A stretch of DNA of 64,000 nt from Mycobacterium sp. 1274756.6 (GCF_001668625.1 NZ_LZLJ01000093.1:248001-312000), one strand, 5' to 3'; counted from the first letter of the stretch, positions 1-7,890 are shown. Made by a program: numbers and translations. The notes: generated by a model from the sequence alone, not told the origin.

Positions 1-92
1 GCGGCTCGGGGTATCTCCCGGTGTGGGCCGCCGCCGGTGCCGGCCGAGCGGTCATGTGTCTTCGATGACAGCTTCGGAACCAAGGAGCACTG

Positions 93-1262
93 ATGAGCGA
101 GCCGGAATCGATCTCCCGCACACTGCACGCCGTGTTGGACCGGGAGCCCGGCCTGGCCGAGCTGCTTGAGCAGTCCCTGACCTCGGCACGTAAGTGGGCC
201 GAAGCGGAGTTGCGTCCCGATTTGTTCGCGGCGCTGGAGTGGCCGGGCACGATCGAGGAGTACCAGGACTACGTCGAGCGGTTTCTGCGGTGGGTGCCCC
301 GCGAGTCCGGCGACGACGCCTGGAAGAAGCGCGACAGCGACGAGGAGGTCGACGACCGGGAGGCCCACTTCTATTTCCTGGTCTCCCAGAAGACCGGCGA
401 GAAGGCCCCGCAGGATTCCGAGGTCTTCCGTGCGTGGATGACCGAATTCACCAAGCGGTGGGGCGATTTCCTGGACAGCCCGGAGTCGTTCAGCCCGGAG
501 GTGCTGCAGACGTTCATCGACTACTCGCCGCGGTACCGGGTCTGGGAGTCCCTGGTGGACGGCGCGCCGAATGCGCCGAGCGGGTGGCTGACCGCCAACC
601 AGTTCATCGCCCGCGAACTCAACGGCGGGCTGCGTCCGATCGCCGAACCCGACACCAACCTGGTGGTGACCCGGCCGGCGGACTGCTCGTTCAAAGCCGC
701 CTACGACGTCGACGCCGACTCCAACATCCCGGCCGCGGCCGTGAAAAAGGCGAAGTACGGCAACATTCGGCAGCTCATCGAGGGCAGCGCGTACGCCGAC
801 AGCTTCGCCGACGGCACCTTCGTGCACTACATGCTGCCGATGCACGCCTACCACCGCTTCCACCTGCCGGTGGCCGGCCGGGTGGCGGAGTCCTTCCGGA
901 TCGAGGGCAAGGTGTTCATGCCGGTCGGCATCGAGGACGGCCAGTTGCAGGGCATCGACGACTCCACCACCGGCTATGAGTTCTCCCAGACCCGCGGCGT
1001 GGTCACCCTCGACACGGCCGGCTCCGAGGCCGGTGATATCGGGCTCGTCGCGGTGATCCCGGTGGGCATGGGCCATGTGTCCTCGGTCGTGCTCACCGCG
1101 ACCGAGGACCGGCACATGGCCAAGGGTGAGGAGTTCGGCTTCTTCCAGTTCGGCGGCTCCGACATCATCCTCGTGTTCCAGCAGGGCGTCGAGGTCGAGA
1201 TCGACCGCGATCAGGAGTTCCGGTTCTTCGGGACGCCGGTGGCGCGGTGCCGGGTTCGGTAG
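93..1262 (+). CDS. phosphatidylserine decarboxylase-like protein
   Basis: A 389-residue protein of the pyruvoyl-dependent phosphatidylserine decarboxylase superfamily, longer than the classic mycobacterial Psd. The C-terminal half carries the family landmarks: a His-rich strand (HAYHRFHLPV, residues 251-260), and near the C-terminus FQFGGSDIIL (351-360), where G355-S356 sits at the place of the usual LGST self-cleavage site. Residues 1-190 are a helical, charged extension not seen in core Psd. The ATG start has a good AAGGAG site at about 80-85. The family suggests decarboxylation of a phosphatidylserine-like or amino-acid substrate, but the altered cleavage motif leaves the reaction open. 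Confidence 0.75.
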   Translation: MSEPESISRTLHAVLDREPGLAELLEQSLTSARKWAEAELRPDLFAALEWPGTIEEYQDYVERFLRWVPRESGDDAWKKRDSDEEVDDREAHFYFLVSQKTGEKAPQDSEVFRAWMTEFTKRWGDFLDSPESFSPEVLQTFIDYSPRYRVWESLVDGAPNAPSGWLTANQFIARELNGGLRPIAEPDTNLVVTRPADCSFKAAYDVDADSNIPAAAVKKAKYGNIRQLIEGSAYADSFADGTFVHYMLPMHAYHRFHLPVAGRVAESFRIEGKVFMPVGIEDGQLQGIDDSTTGYEFSQTRGVVTLDTAGSEAGDIGLVAVIPVGMGHVSSVVLTATEDRHMAKGEEFGFFQFGGSDIILVFQQGVEVEIDRDQEFRFFGTPVARCRVR

Positions 1263-1304
1263 GGGTGTGGTGTGCGGCGACGCCTATTCCGAGCCGGTTG
1301 GCTG

Positions 1305-1625
1305 TTAAGACGGAAGGCCGCCACTGATGATCCAACGGCCTCCCCGCGGACCTCTTTCTTCGACGCGGGGCACGATCTGACTGCCGCTGCCTCGGCAGCG
1401 GTTCACGCTGCCGGGGAACCGATGATCAGGAACGCGACCGGAAACGAGCTCGACCTGCTGCCGGCACCCTGGGCATCGATCCGGTTCGCGCTTCCGGGCA
1501 TGCTTGATCAGCTTCCGTTTCGGCACTGGCGCTGTGCGTCCCCGCTTGGCACATACGCTGCAGACGCCCTTACCCGCTGGCACCAAACCGATGTGGCAGG
1601 CCGGGCAGGACTTCTCGCTCGTCAT
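1305..1625 (-). CDS. small zinc-finger protein
   Basis: A 106-residue protein of no family I recognise. It has one CxxC-N12-CxxC knuckle near the N-terminus (CPAC, then CSVC) and a third CxxC (RCPGC) after a Lys/Arg-rich stretch, so it probably binds zinc and perhaps nucleic acid. I chose the ATG at 1625 because GGAGGC lies about 12 bases upstream; the open frame extends to 1745 without a comparable site. The C-terminal 40 residues are low-complexity Gly/Arg. It sits on the 3-prime side of tRNA-Ala, a usual place for integrated elements, but no integrase or repeated att sequence is visible. Confidence 0.45.
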   Translation of the reverse strand: MTSEKSCPACHIGLVPAGKGVCSVCAKRGRTAPVPKRKLIKHARKREPDRCPGCRQQVELVSGRVPDHRFPGSVNRCRGSGSQIVPRVEERGPRGGRWIISGGLPS

Positions 1626-1825
1626 TGCAGCTTTCGCCTCCGTTCTCAAGACCCGTGCGCTGACCGCGCCTTGGTTTGGAGGTGAATCTATGTCAGCGCT
1701 GGGACACACCATCGCCCGCGCCTGAAGGCCGCAGCGCCGGAACACCTGGGTCTCCGCTGCTTCGCCGAAACCGCTGTCAATCTTCAGCTAACCGGGCCAC
1801 GGCACCCGACCTTGAGCAATCTCTG

Positions 1826-1898
1826 TGGAGCTAAGGGGAATCGAACCCCTGACCTACTCGTTGCGAACGAGTCGCGCTACCAACTGCGCCATAGCCCC
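1826..1898 (-). tRNA. tRNA-Ala (anticodon CGC)
   Basis: The minus strand folds as a full cloverleaf. The acceptor stem is GGGGCTA with TAGCTCC, the D arm GCGC/GCGC, the anticodon stem ACTCG/CGAGT with loop TTCGCAA (anticodon CGC, codon GCG), and the T arm AGGGG-TTCGATT-CCCCT. The acceptor includes the G3:U70 wobble pair that identifies alanine tRNAs. The discriminator base is A and the CCA end is not encoded. It lies 53 bases downstream of glpR on the same strand. Confidence 0.95.
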
Positions 1899-1951
1899 TG
1901 GACCGATAAGCAGGGTATCAGCCGCCGGCGATCCGGCCGAAACCGCGATCC

Positions 1952-2983
1952 CTACTGGCCGGCGGCGCGGGGCAGCGAGCTGGCCCAGTCCTGCTCGCGG
2001 GCGAACGCGACCTCCTCGAGGTGCTCGAAGACCGGGTCCTCGTCGTCGATCTCCAGCACCGCGGCGCCGGGCCGGCGCAGCCGGGCCGGCACGATGTCCA
2101 TCTCCCGGTCGGCGGTGTTCTCCACCCCGAGCCGCGAGCGCGCCATCCGCCGGGCCCGCCGGCGGCGCACCTGTTCCTCGATGCGGGTCTGGCGGCGCAG
2201 GTAGCCCAGGTAGAGCACGGCCGCGGTCGCGGTGGCCCCGAAGATCCACCAGGCGGCCGAGGCCACGGTGAACGCCAGCAGCGCCGAGATCATCAGGATG
2301 GCCAGCATCGCCGTCAGCACCCGCTTGCGGAACGCGTATTTGCGGGCGCTGACCGCGGCGGCGGTGCGGTGGCTGTCGTAGCGCCGGCTCCGCGACGACG
2401 GGTTCACCGCCGTGAAGCCGACGGTGGCGGGCTCCTCGTGCAGGTCCTCGGCCTCGTCGATGTCGTCCATGCCGTCGATGCCGTCGATGCCGTCGTCGTC
2501 GGCGGCCTCGGTCTCGAACCCCTCGCCGGCCGGAACGGTCTCTTCCGGCGCGGCCTCGGGCTCGGCGGAGTCCGCACCGGCGGTGTCCGCGGCGGGACTG
2601 ACCGCGGCGGTGGCGTCCACGGCGGCGCCCTCCGCAACACCGGCCGGGAGCGCCGGATCCTCCTCGACCACATCGACGTCGAGGTAATCCTTCTCGGTGT
2701 CGGTGGTGGCGGAGAGCGTGGCGATGGCACCGGTCTCGGCGTCGTCCCCGCCGAAGTCGTCGTGCTCGTCGGGTCGCCAGTTCGGGTCGCTGCGGTGCCC
2801 GCCGGCCGGGCCGCCGCGCTTGAGCAGGCGCGCGCTGGAGCCACTGGTGAGCACCCGGGTCGCCAACGCCACATCGCTGGTCCGGCGCACCGCGTCGCGT
2901 TTGCTGATCAACATCGGCACCAGCACGAACAGCCAGAGCACGACGAGGGAGATCCACAACAACGACTGGGGGATGCTTGGCAT
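1952..2983 (-). CDS. glpR: GlpR, membrane receptor of the gephyrin-like protein Glp
   Basis: A 343-residue membrane protein matching the actinobacterial GlpR/SepX type (Rv0996 in M. tuberculosis). One transmembrane helix at residues 7-26, a long acidic Ala/Glu/Asp-rich linker at about 70-185 with a short repeat (DGIDGIDGMDDID), then two helices at 222-240 and 243-262 followed by an Arg-rich cytoplasmic segment and a tail to 343. In Corynebacteriales this receptor binds Glp and links FtsZ-dependent division to polar growth. The partner gene glp is the second gene upstream. The gene has its own 139-base upstream gap with nested palindromes, so it is probably transcribed separately from rimJ. 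The start is an ATG preceded by AGGAGCAG. Confidence 0.85.
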   Translation of the reverse strand: MPSIPQSLLWISLVVLWLFVLVPMLISKRDAVRRTSDVALATRVLTSGSSARLLKRGGPAGGHRSDPNWRPDEHDDFGGDDAETGAIATLSATTDTEKDYLDVDVVEEDPALPAGVAEGAAVDATAAVSPAADTAGADSAEPEAAPEETVPAGEGFETEAADDDGIDGIDGMDDIDEAEDLHEEPATVGFTAVNPSSRSRRYDSHRTAAAVSARKYAFRKRVLTAMLAILMISALLAFTVASAAWWIFGATATAAVLYLGYLRRQTRIEEQVRRRRARRMARSRLGVENTADREMDIVPARLRRPGAAVLEIDDEDPVFEHLEEVAFAREQDWASSLPRAAGQ

Positions 2984-3047
2984 GGTGACCTGCTCCTTTC
3001 CCCTCTCAGGCTATGCCGGTGGTCGGCCCCGTCCGGACAGGCGCGCC

Positions 3048-3069
3048 GACATGATTACATGTCTGTAAT
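3048..3069. promoter_or_regulatory. nested palindromes upstream of glpR
   Basis: Two overlapping perfect inverted repeats lie in an AT-rich patch of the rimJ-glpR gap: GACATG-ATTA-CATGTC (3048-3063) and ATTACA-TGTC-TGTAAT (3054-3069). They are 65-86 bases upstream of the glpR start, a plausible operator position. I do not recognise the regulator. Confidence 0.4.
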
Positions 3070-3122
3070 TTAGCAGCACCAACATCATCTGTCTCAGATT
3101 TCACTTCAGTAACAGCGGTGTG

Positions 3123-3776
3123 TCATGCCCATTCGGCGCGGCCCGCCGCGACCAGACCGGCCGCCGCCGAGCCGTCGATCTCCTCGACGGTCAGGCCCAG
3201 CAACAGATGGTCGCGCCAGGCGCCATCGACGTCGAGGTAGCGCCGCAGCAGCCCCTCCTCGCGGAAGCCGACCTTGGCCAACACCGCCCGGCTGGCGGCG
3301 TTCTCCGGGCGCACGGTGGCCTCCACCCGGTGCAGCTTGACCGGACCGAAGCAGTGGTCCACCCCGAGCGCCAACGCGCCGGTGGCCACCCCGCCACCGA
3401 CCGCCGCCTTCGACACCCAGTAGCCGATCCACGCCGAGCGCAACGCCCCGCGGGTCACGTTGCCGATCGTGAGTTGGCCGCAGAACTGCCCGTCCACCTC
3501 GATGACGTAGGGCAGCATCCGGCCGGCCTTGGCCTCCGAGCGCAGCGTCGAACACAGCGCCGGCCAGGCCGACGCGGCGTGCCGGGGCAGCCAATCGGTC
3601 CCGGAGCTGGGCTCCCAGGGTTCGAGGTGATCGCGTTCGGCCAGCCGGATCCGGCTCCACTGCACACCGTCGCGCAGCCGCACCGGACGCAACCGGATCA
3701 CCCCGGCGGGCACCCGCAGCGGACCCACCGGCATCGGCCAGCCCGGATGCACCGAGCTCGACCGCAAGAAATTCAC
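3123..3776 (-). CDS. rimJ: GNAT N-acetyltransferase, RimJ/RimL type
   Basis: A 217-residue GNAT protein. It has the usual order of N-terminal strands (IRLRPVRLRD), the central beta-bulge strand, a variant acetyl-CoA loop (YWVSKAAVGGGVATGAL) and the late RimJ/RimL signature HRVEATVRPENAASRAVLAKVGF. Such enzymes acetylate N-terminal residues of ribosomal or other proteins; the substrate here is unknown. It follows glp by 14 bases on the same strand, as in M. tuberculosis (Rv0995), so it belongs to the galU-glp-rimJ transcript. Confidence 0.85.
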   Translation of the reverse strand: MNFLRSSSVHPGWPMPVGPLRVPAGVIRLRPVRLRDGVQWSRIRLAERDHLEPWEPSSGTDWLPRHAASAWPALCSTLRSEAKAGRMLPYVIEVDGQFCGQLTIGNVTRGALRSAWIGYWVSKAAVGGGVATGALALGVDHCFGPVKLHRVEATVRPENAASRAVLAKVGFREEGLLRRYLDVDGAWRDHLLLGLTVEEIDGSAAAGLVAAGRAEWA

Positions 3777-3790
3777 CGAGCCGACACCGT

Positions 3791-5062
3791 TCAGCCGCGC
3801 TGCGCGAGGAACGCCACGTCGACGGTCTCCCCGGTGCGCACCTGCTCGACATCGCTGGGCACCACGACCAGGCAGTTCGCCTCGGCCAGCGTGGCCAGCA
3901 GGTGCGAGGACTCGCCGGGCATCCCGCCCAGCGCCTGCACCAAGTACTCCTCGGTGTCCTGGTCGCGCATGAGCTGGCCGCGCAGGTAACCGGTGCGCCC
4001 GGCCACCGAACTGATCGGTGAGAGCGCACGCGCCGACACCATCCGCCGCATCGGCTGCCGCTTGCCCAGCGACAGCCGGATCAGCGGCCGCACCATCACC
4101 TCGAAGACGACCAGGGCGCTGACCGGGTTGGCCGGCAGCAGGAACGTCGGCACCCCCTCCTCGCCGAGCTGACCGAAGCCCTGCACCGAGCCGGGGTGCA
4201 TCGCGATCCGCGCCACCTCCATCTCGCCGAGTTCACCCAGCACGTCGCGCACCGCCTCGGCGGCCGCGCCGCCGACCGCCCCGGCGATCACGACGATCTC
4301 GGATCGGCCGAGCTGGCTCTCGACGACCTCACGCAGTTTCTCCGGCTCGCTGTCGACGATGCCGACCCGGTTGACCTCGGCACCGGCGTCGCGCGCCGCC
4401 GCGGCCAGCGCGTAGGAGTTGACGTCGTAGACCTGCCCGTTGCCCGGCGTGCGGCTGATGTCGACCAACTCCCCGCCGACCGAGAGCACCGCGATCCGCG
4501 GCCGCGGGTGGACCAGCACCCGTTCGCGTCCGACCGCCGCGAGCAGCCCGACCTGGGCTGCGCCGATGATCGTGCCCGCGCGCACCGCCACGTCGCCGGG
4601 CTGCACGTCGTCGCCGGTGCGGCGCACGTAGGCGCCCGAGCGCACCCCGCGCAGCACCCGCACCCGGCTCTCGCCGCCGTCGGTCCAGCGCAGCGGCAAC
4701 ACCGCGTCGGCCAGGGTGGGCATCGGCGCCCCGGTCTGCACCCGCGCGGCCTGCCGCGGCTGCAGCCGGGTCGGGGTGCGGGTGCCGGCATCGATGGAGC
4801 CGATCACCGGCAGCGTGACCTCGCCGGTGGCCGGCGCGCCGGCCTCCTCCGGGTCGGCGCCGATACCGCCGATGCCGAGTACGTCGACGCTGCGGACCGC
4901 GTAACCGTCGATCGCGGCCTGGTCGAAACCGGGCATCGGGCGCTCGGTGACGACCTCCTCGGCGCACATCAGGCCCTGCGCCTCGGCGATGGCAACCCGG
5001 ATCGGCCGCGGAGCCATGGCGGCCGCCGTCACCCGCGCCTGCTGCTCTTCCACCGAACGCAC
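3791..5062 (-). CDS. glp: Glp, gephyrin/MoeA-like cell-division protein
   Basis: A 423-residue protein with the MoeA fold and order: N-terminal region with FDQAAIDGYAV (46-55), domain with GAPMP-ADAV (111-121), and the MogA-like domain from about 185. Catalytic motifs of true MoeA are eroded: the STGDEL motif reads LSVGGELV (193-200), the GGVSVGDYD motif reads AGAVGGAAAEAV (260-271), and MKPGKP reads MHPGSV (288-293). This fits Glp, a non-catalytic relative that binds FtsZ and the receptor GlpR in Corynebacteriales (moeA1, Rv0994). GlpR is encoded two genes away. It lies 31 bases after galU. A residual molybdopterin role cannot be excluded by eye. Confidence 0.8.
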   Translation of the reverse strand: MRSVEEQQARVTAAAMAPRPIRVAIAEAQGLMCAEEVVTERPMPGFDQAAIDGYAVRSVDVLGIGGIGADPEEAGAPATGEVTLPVIGSIDAGTRTPTRLQPRQAARVQTGAPMPTLADAVLPLRWTDGGESRVRVLRGVRSGAYVRRTGDDVQPGDVAVRAGTIIGAAQVGLLAAVGRERVLVHPRPRIAVLSVGGELVDISRTPGNGQVYDVNSYALAAAARDAGAEVNRVGIVDSEPEKLREVVESQLGRSEIVVIAGAVGGAAAEAVRDVLGELGEMEVARIAMHPGSVQGFGQLGEEGVPTFLLPANPVSALVVFEVMVRPLIRLSLGKRQPMRRMVSARALSPISSVAGRTGYLRGQLMRDQDTEEYLVQALGGMPGESSHLLATLAEANCLVVVPSDVEQVRTGETVDVAFLAQRG

Positions 5063-5093
5063 TGTGCGCCTTTCTGCCGTCGGGTCGCCCCGG

Positions 5094-6014
5094 TTACTGT
5101 TCGGCCAGCCCCAGCCGCGCGACCAGCCAGCGACGCAGGTCGGGCCCGTAGTCGTCGCGGGCCAGGGCGAAATCGACCGCAGCCTTAAGGTAGCCGCCCG
5201 GGTTGCCCAGGTCGTGGCGCGACCCGCGGTGCACCACCACGTGCACCGGGTGGCCCTCCTCGATCAGCAGCGCGATCGCGTCGGTCAGTTGCACCTCGCC
5301 GCCGGCGCCGCGCGGGGTGCGCCGCAGCGCGTCGAACACGGCGCGGTCGAGCACATAGCGGCCGGCCGCCGCGTACAGCGACGGGGCGTCCTCGGCGGCC
5401 GGTTTCTCCACCATGCCGTTGACCTTGAGCACGTCGGGGTTGCCCGCGTCGGGCACCGCCGCGACGTCGAACACCCCGTAGGCGCTGACCTCCTCGGGGG
5501 TGACCTCGATGGCGCACAGCACCGTGCCGCCGTAGCGGGCCCGCACCGCCGACATCGTCTCCAGCACCCCGGTGGGCAGCACCAGGTCGTCGGGCAGCAG
5601 CACCGCGACCGCGTCCTCGTCGTCGGCCAGCGCCGGCTCGACGCAGCCGATGGCGTGACCGAGGCCCAGCGGCTCGGCCTGCACCACCGACTCGACCTTG
5701 ATCAACGCGGGGGCGCGGCGCACCTTCGCCAGCATGGCCTTCTTGCCGCGGGCCTCCAGCGTGCCCTCCAGCACCAGGTCCTCGACGAAGTGGGCGACGA
5801 CGCCGTCCTTGCCCTCGGAGGTGATGATCACCAGCCGTTCGGCGCCGGCCTCGGCCGCCTCGGCCGCGACCAGTTCGATGCCGGGGGTGTCGACCACCGG
5901 CAGCAGCTCTTTGGGCACCGTCTTGGTGGCGGGCAGAAATCGGGTGCCCAATCCGGCCGCGGGCACGATCGCCGTGCGCGGAATCCGGACGTGCGCAGTG
6001 GACACGGAGGACAT
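5094..6014 (-). CDS. galU: UTP--glucose-1-phosphate uridylyltransferase
   Basis: A 306-residue nucleotidyltransferase that makes UDP-glucose from UTP and glucose-1-phosphate for cell-envelope polysaccharides. The N-terminal signature GLGTRFLPATKTVPKELLPV (about 22-41) binds the nucleotide; later family motifs include a GLGHAIG stretch, a VLLPDDLVLP metal-binding strand and VEKP. The length is typical of bacterial GalU. It is the first gene of a galU-glp-rimJ run, divergent from the MTHFS gene across a 121-base gap. Confidence 0.95.
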   Translation of the reverse strand: MSSVSTAHVRIPRTAIVPAAGLGTRFLPATKTVPKELLPVVDTPGIELVAAEAAEAGAERLVIITSEGKDGVVAHFVEDLVLEGTLEARGKKAMLAKVRRAPALIKVESVVQAEPLGLGHAIGCVEPALADDEDAVAVLLPDDLVLPTGVLETMSAVRARYGGTVLCAIEVTPEEVSAYGVFDVAAVPDAGNPDVLKVNGMVEKPAAEDAPSLYAAAGRYVLDRAVFDALRRTPRGAGGEVQLTDAIALLIEEGHPVHVVVHRGSRHDLGNPGGYLKAAVDFALARDDYGPDLRRWLVARLGLAEQ

Positions 6015-6135
6015 TGTTCACACGATAACCGCCGCCTCGGCACCCAGCCGGTGCGGCGGTGCAAAAGTGGAGGGTGGCGGGCCGCGGCGCGACCGGCGCC
6101 ACCGCCCGGACCCCGACGAGCCCGGAAGGCAGGTC

Positions 6136-6738
6136 ATGACGGCCAACGACAAGGCGGAGCTGCGCCGGCGGCTGCTGGCCGCCCGGCGGGCGGTGGCACC
6201 GGCGGTGCGCGCCGCCGAGGCCGACGCGCTCGCCGGCTGGGCCGCGACGTTGCCGATCGACGGTGACACGGTCTGCGCCTATGTGCCGGTCGGAGTCGAG
6301 CCGGGCTCGGCGACGCTGCTCGATGCGCTGGTGCGCCGGGGGGTGCGGGTGCTGGTGCCGGTGGTCGGCGGGGTCGACGAGCCGCTGCGGTGGGCCGAGT
6401 ACCGGCAGGCGGATCTGGTCACCGGGCCGTTCGGGTTACGCGAGCCGCCGGGTCCGGGGCGGGATCCGGCGACGTTGGCCGAGGCGGCGCTGGTGCTGGT
6501 GCCGGCCCTGGCGGTCGACGGCCGCGGGGTGCGACTGGGGCGCGGCGGCGGCTACTACGACCGCTCACTGCCGTTGCGGGACCCGCGGGCCGCGGTGGTC
6601 GCGGTCGTGCGCGACGAGGAGTTGCTCGCCGCGGTCCCGGCCGAGGCGCACGACGTGCGGATGAGCCACGCGCTGACCCCGGCGCGGGGTCTGATCGGTC
6701 TCACCGCGGGGCGGACGGGAATGACCCCCGCCGATTAG
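6136..6738 (+). CDS. 5-formyltetrahydrofolate cyclo-ligase
   Basis: A 200-residue MTHFS-family enzyme that converts 5-formyl-THF to 5,10-methenyl-THF with ATP. The C-terminal signature LAVDGRGVRLGRGGGYYDR (residues 124-142) supplies the phosphate-binding Gly-rich loop; the N-terminal RRRLLAARRAV is the usual basic helix. An open frame runs upstream to 5698 but overlaps galU; the ATG at 6136 with AAGGCAGG just before it gives the normal family length. Corresponds to Rv0992c. Confidence 0.9.
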   Translation: MTANDKAELRRRLLAARRAVAPAVRAAEADALAGWAATLPIDGDTVCAYVPVGVEPGSATLLDALVRRGVRVLVPVVGGVDEPLRWAEYRQADLVTGPFGLREPPGPGRDPATLAEAALVLVPALAVDGRGVRLGRGGGYYDRSLPLRDPRAAVVAVVRDEELLAAVPAEAHDVRMSHALTPARGLIGLTAGRTGMTPAD

Positions 6739-6743
6739 CGGTT

Positions 6744-6770
6744 TTAGCACTTGAAATTGTAGAGTGCTAA
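6744..6770. promoter_or_regulatory. CIRCE element (HrcA operator)
   Basis: TTAGCACTT-N9-GAGTGCTAA, differing from the CIRCE consensus TTAGCACTC-N9-GAGTGCTAA at a single base. It lies 29 bases upstream of the ruc GTG start. CIRCE is bound by the heat-shock repressor HrcA, and Rv0991c is a known member of the mycobacterial HrcA regulon, so heat induction of ruc is expected. The hrcA gene is not in this window. Confidence 0.9.
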
Positions 6771-6799
6771 CGCACGCGTAACACATTTCGGAGGTTTCT

Positions 6800-7150
6800 G
6801 TGCCGACGTACAGCTATCAGTGCACCGACTGCGGCGATCGATTCGACGTGGTGCAGGCCTTCACCGACGACACCCTCACCACCTGTGCGAAGTGCTCCGG
6901 CCGGCTGCGCAAGCTGTTCGGCTCGGTCGGCGTGGTCTTCAAGGGCAGCGGCTTCTACCGCACCGACAGCCGGGCCGGCAACGGCTCGAGCATCCCGGGC
7001 GGCAAGAAATCCAACGGCGCCGACGGCTCCTCCGGGGCCGCCTCCGGCGAGAAGTCGTCCGGTGAGAAGTCCTCGGGCGACAAGCCCGGGTCGAACGGCT
7101 CCGCGACCAAGTCGGCCAGTTCGTCGGCCGCGTCGTCGACCACCGGCTGA
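6800..7150 (+). CDS. ruc: FmdB-type zinc ribbon chaperone Ruc
   Basis: A 116-residue protein: an N-terminal FmdB/CxxC zinc ribbon (C8, C11, C29, C32) followed by a disordered Ser/Gly/Lys-rich tail from about residue 53 with a short repeat (SSGEKSSGEKSSGDK). In M. tuberculosis the orthologue Rv0991c is a redox-regulated chaperone (Ruc) in which oxidation of the four cysteines releases zinc and exposes the disordered region to bind unfolded clients. The start is GTG at 6800 behind GGAGG at 6790-6794. The CIRCE element just upstream fits a stress chaperone. Confidence 0.9.
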   Translation: MPTYSYQCTDCGDRFDVVQAFTDDTLTTCAKCSGRLRKLFGSVGVVFKGSGFYRTDSRAGNGSSIPGGKKSNGADGSSGAASGEKSSGEKSSGDKPGSNGSATKSASSSAASSTTG

Positions 7151-7209
7151 CACCGCGCGGTTATCCACAGCCCGCCGCCGACGCGACGGCCGGCGGCCCG
7201 CGCACTGGC

Positions 7210-7215
7210 TACCGT
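7210..7215 (+). promoter_or_regulatory. leaderless -10 element of the SAF gene
   Basis: TACCGT six bases before the ATG at 7222, with no Shine-Dalgarno sequence. The TANNNT-N6-ATG arrangement is the usual signature of mycobacterial leaderless transcripts. Confidence 0.5.
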
Positions 7216-7221
7216 GCCGGA

Positions 7222-7869
7222 ATGCGCGACTCGCTCGACCCCACCCTGCTGAGCCGGCTGCACGCGATGTTGCGGCCGGACTGGTCGCGCACCCTCGCGG
7301 CCCGGCGGTTCGCCGCCGCCACGCTGGTGGTCCTCGCCGCGATCAGCGCGCTGCGCCCCGATCCGGCCGCCGCCCACACCGAGGTGGTGGTGGCCGCCCG
7401 CGACCTGTCCGCAGGCACAGCCCTCGCAGACGGTGACCTGAAGCGGGAAAACCGGCTGGCAACAACGGTTCCCGACGGTGCGCAGATTGACCCCGGCGGG
7501 TAGGTCGGGGCCACCCTGGCCGGTCCGGCCCGCCGCGGTGAGATCCTCACCGACGTTCGGATCCTCGGTCCGCGACTGACCGCGGCGGCGGCCGGACCGA
7601 ACGCCCGACTGGTGGCGGTGCACCCGGCCGATCCGGCCGTGCTGGACCTGGTGCGCCCCGGCGATGTGGTCGATGTCCTCGCCGCCGCCGAGTCCGAGCC
7701 GCGGCCCCGGGTGGTGGCCGCCGACGCGGTGGTGGTGTCGGTCTCCGCGGCGAGCGGGCCGGCCATCGCCGACAGCGACCGGGTGGTGTTGGTGGCGCTA
7801 CCGGGGCCGGCGGCGACGGCAGTGGCCGCCGCAACGCTCGTCGCGCAGCTGACGCTCACCCTGCATTGA
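7222..7869 (+). pseudogene. SAF-domain protein broken by an in-frame TAG
   Basis: One continuous reading frame of about 215 codons is cut by a single TAG at 7501-7503; no frameshift is involved, since the parts before (7222-7500) and after (7504-7869) are in the same frame. The N-terminal part has a membrane helix at about residues 28-45 and the start of a SAF domain (VVVAARDLSAGTALADGDL); the part after the stop continues it (GATLAGPARRGEILTDVRIL, then RPGDVVDVLAA and VVSVSAAS), as in the SAF/CpaB-like proteins found next to mscL in mycobacteria. The stop falls inside the SAF domain, so neither half should fold alone. Readthrough or a base-call error would restore the protein. Confidence 0.75.
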
Positions 7870-7872
7870 GCG

Positions 7873-7886
7873 CCCGCCGCGGCGGG
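7873..7886. terminator. hairpin between convergent SAF and mscL genes
   Basis: CCCGCCGCGGCGGG is a perfect 14-base palindrome placed in the 21-base gap between two convergent genes. There is no T tract, as is common in mycobacterial terminators, so this is a plausible bidirectional terminator rather than a certain one. Confidence 0.45.
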
Positions 7887-7890
7887 AGAC

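Noticed and set aside
1305-1898. att site duplication at tRNA-Ala
   Set aside because: No second copy of the tRNA 3-prime end was found in the sequence on that side.
1854-2957. Long minus-strand Arg/Gly-rich frame over glpR
   Set aside because: Out-of-frame shadow of glpR; composition is typical of high-GC antisense/offset frames and it has no motifs.
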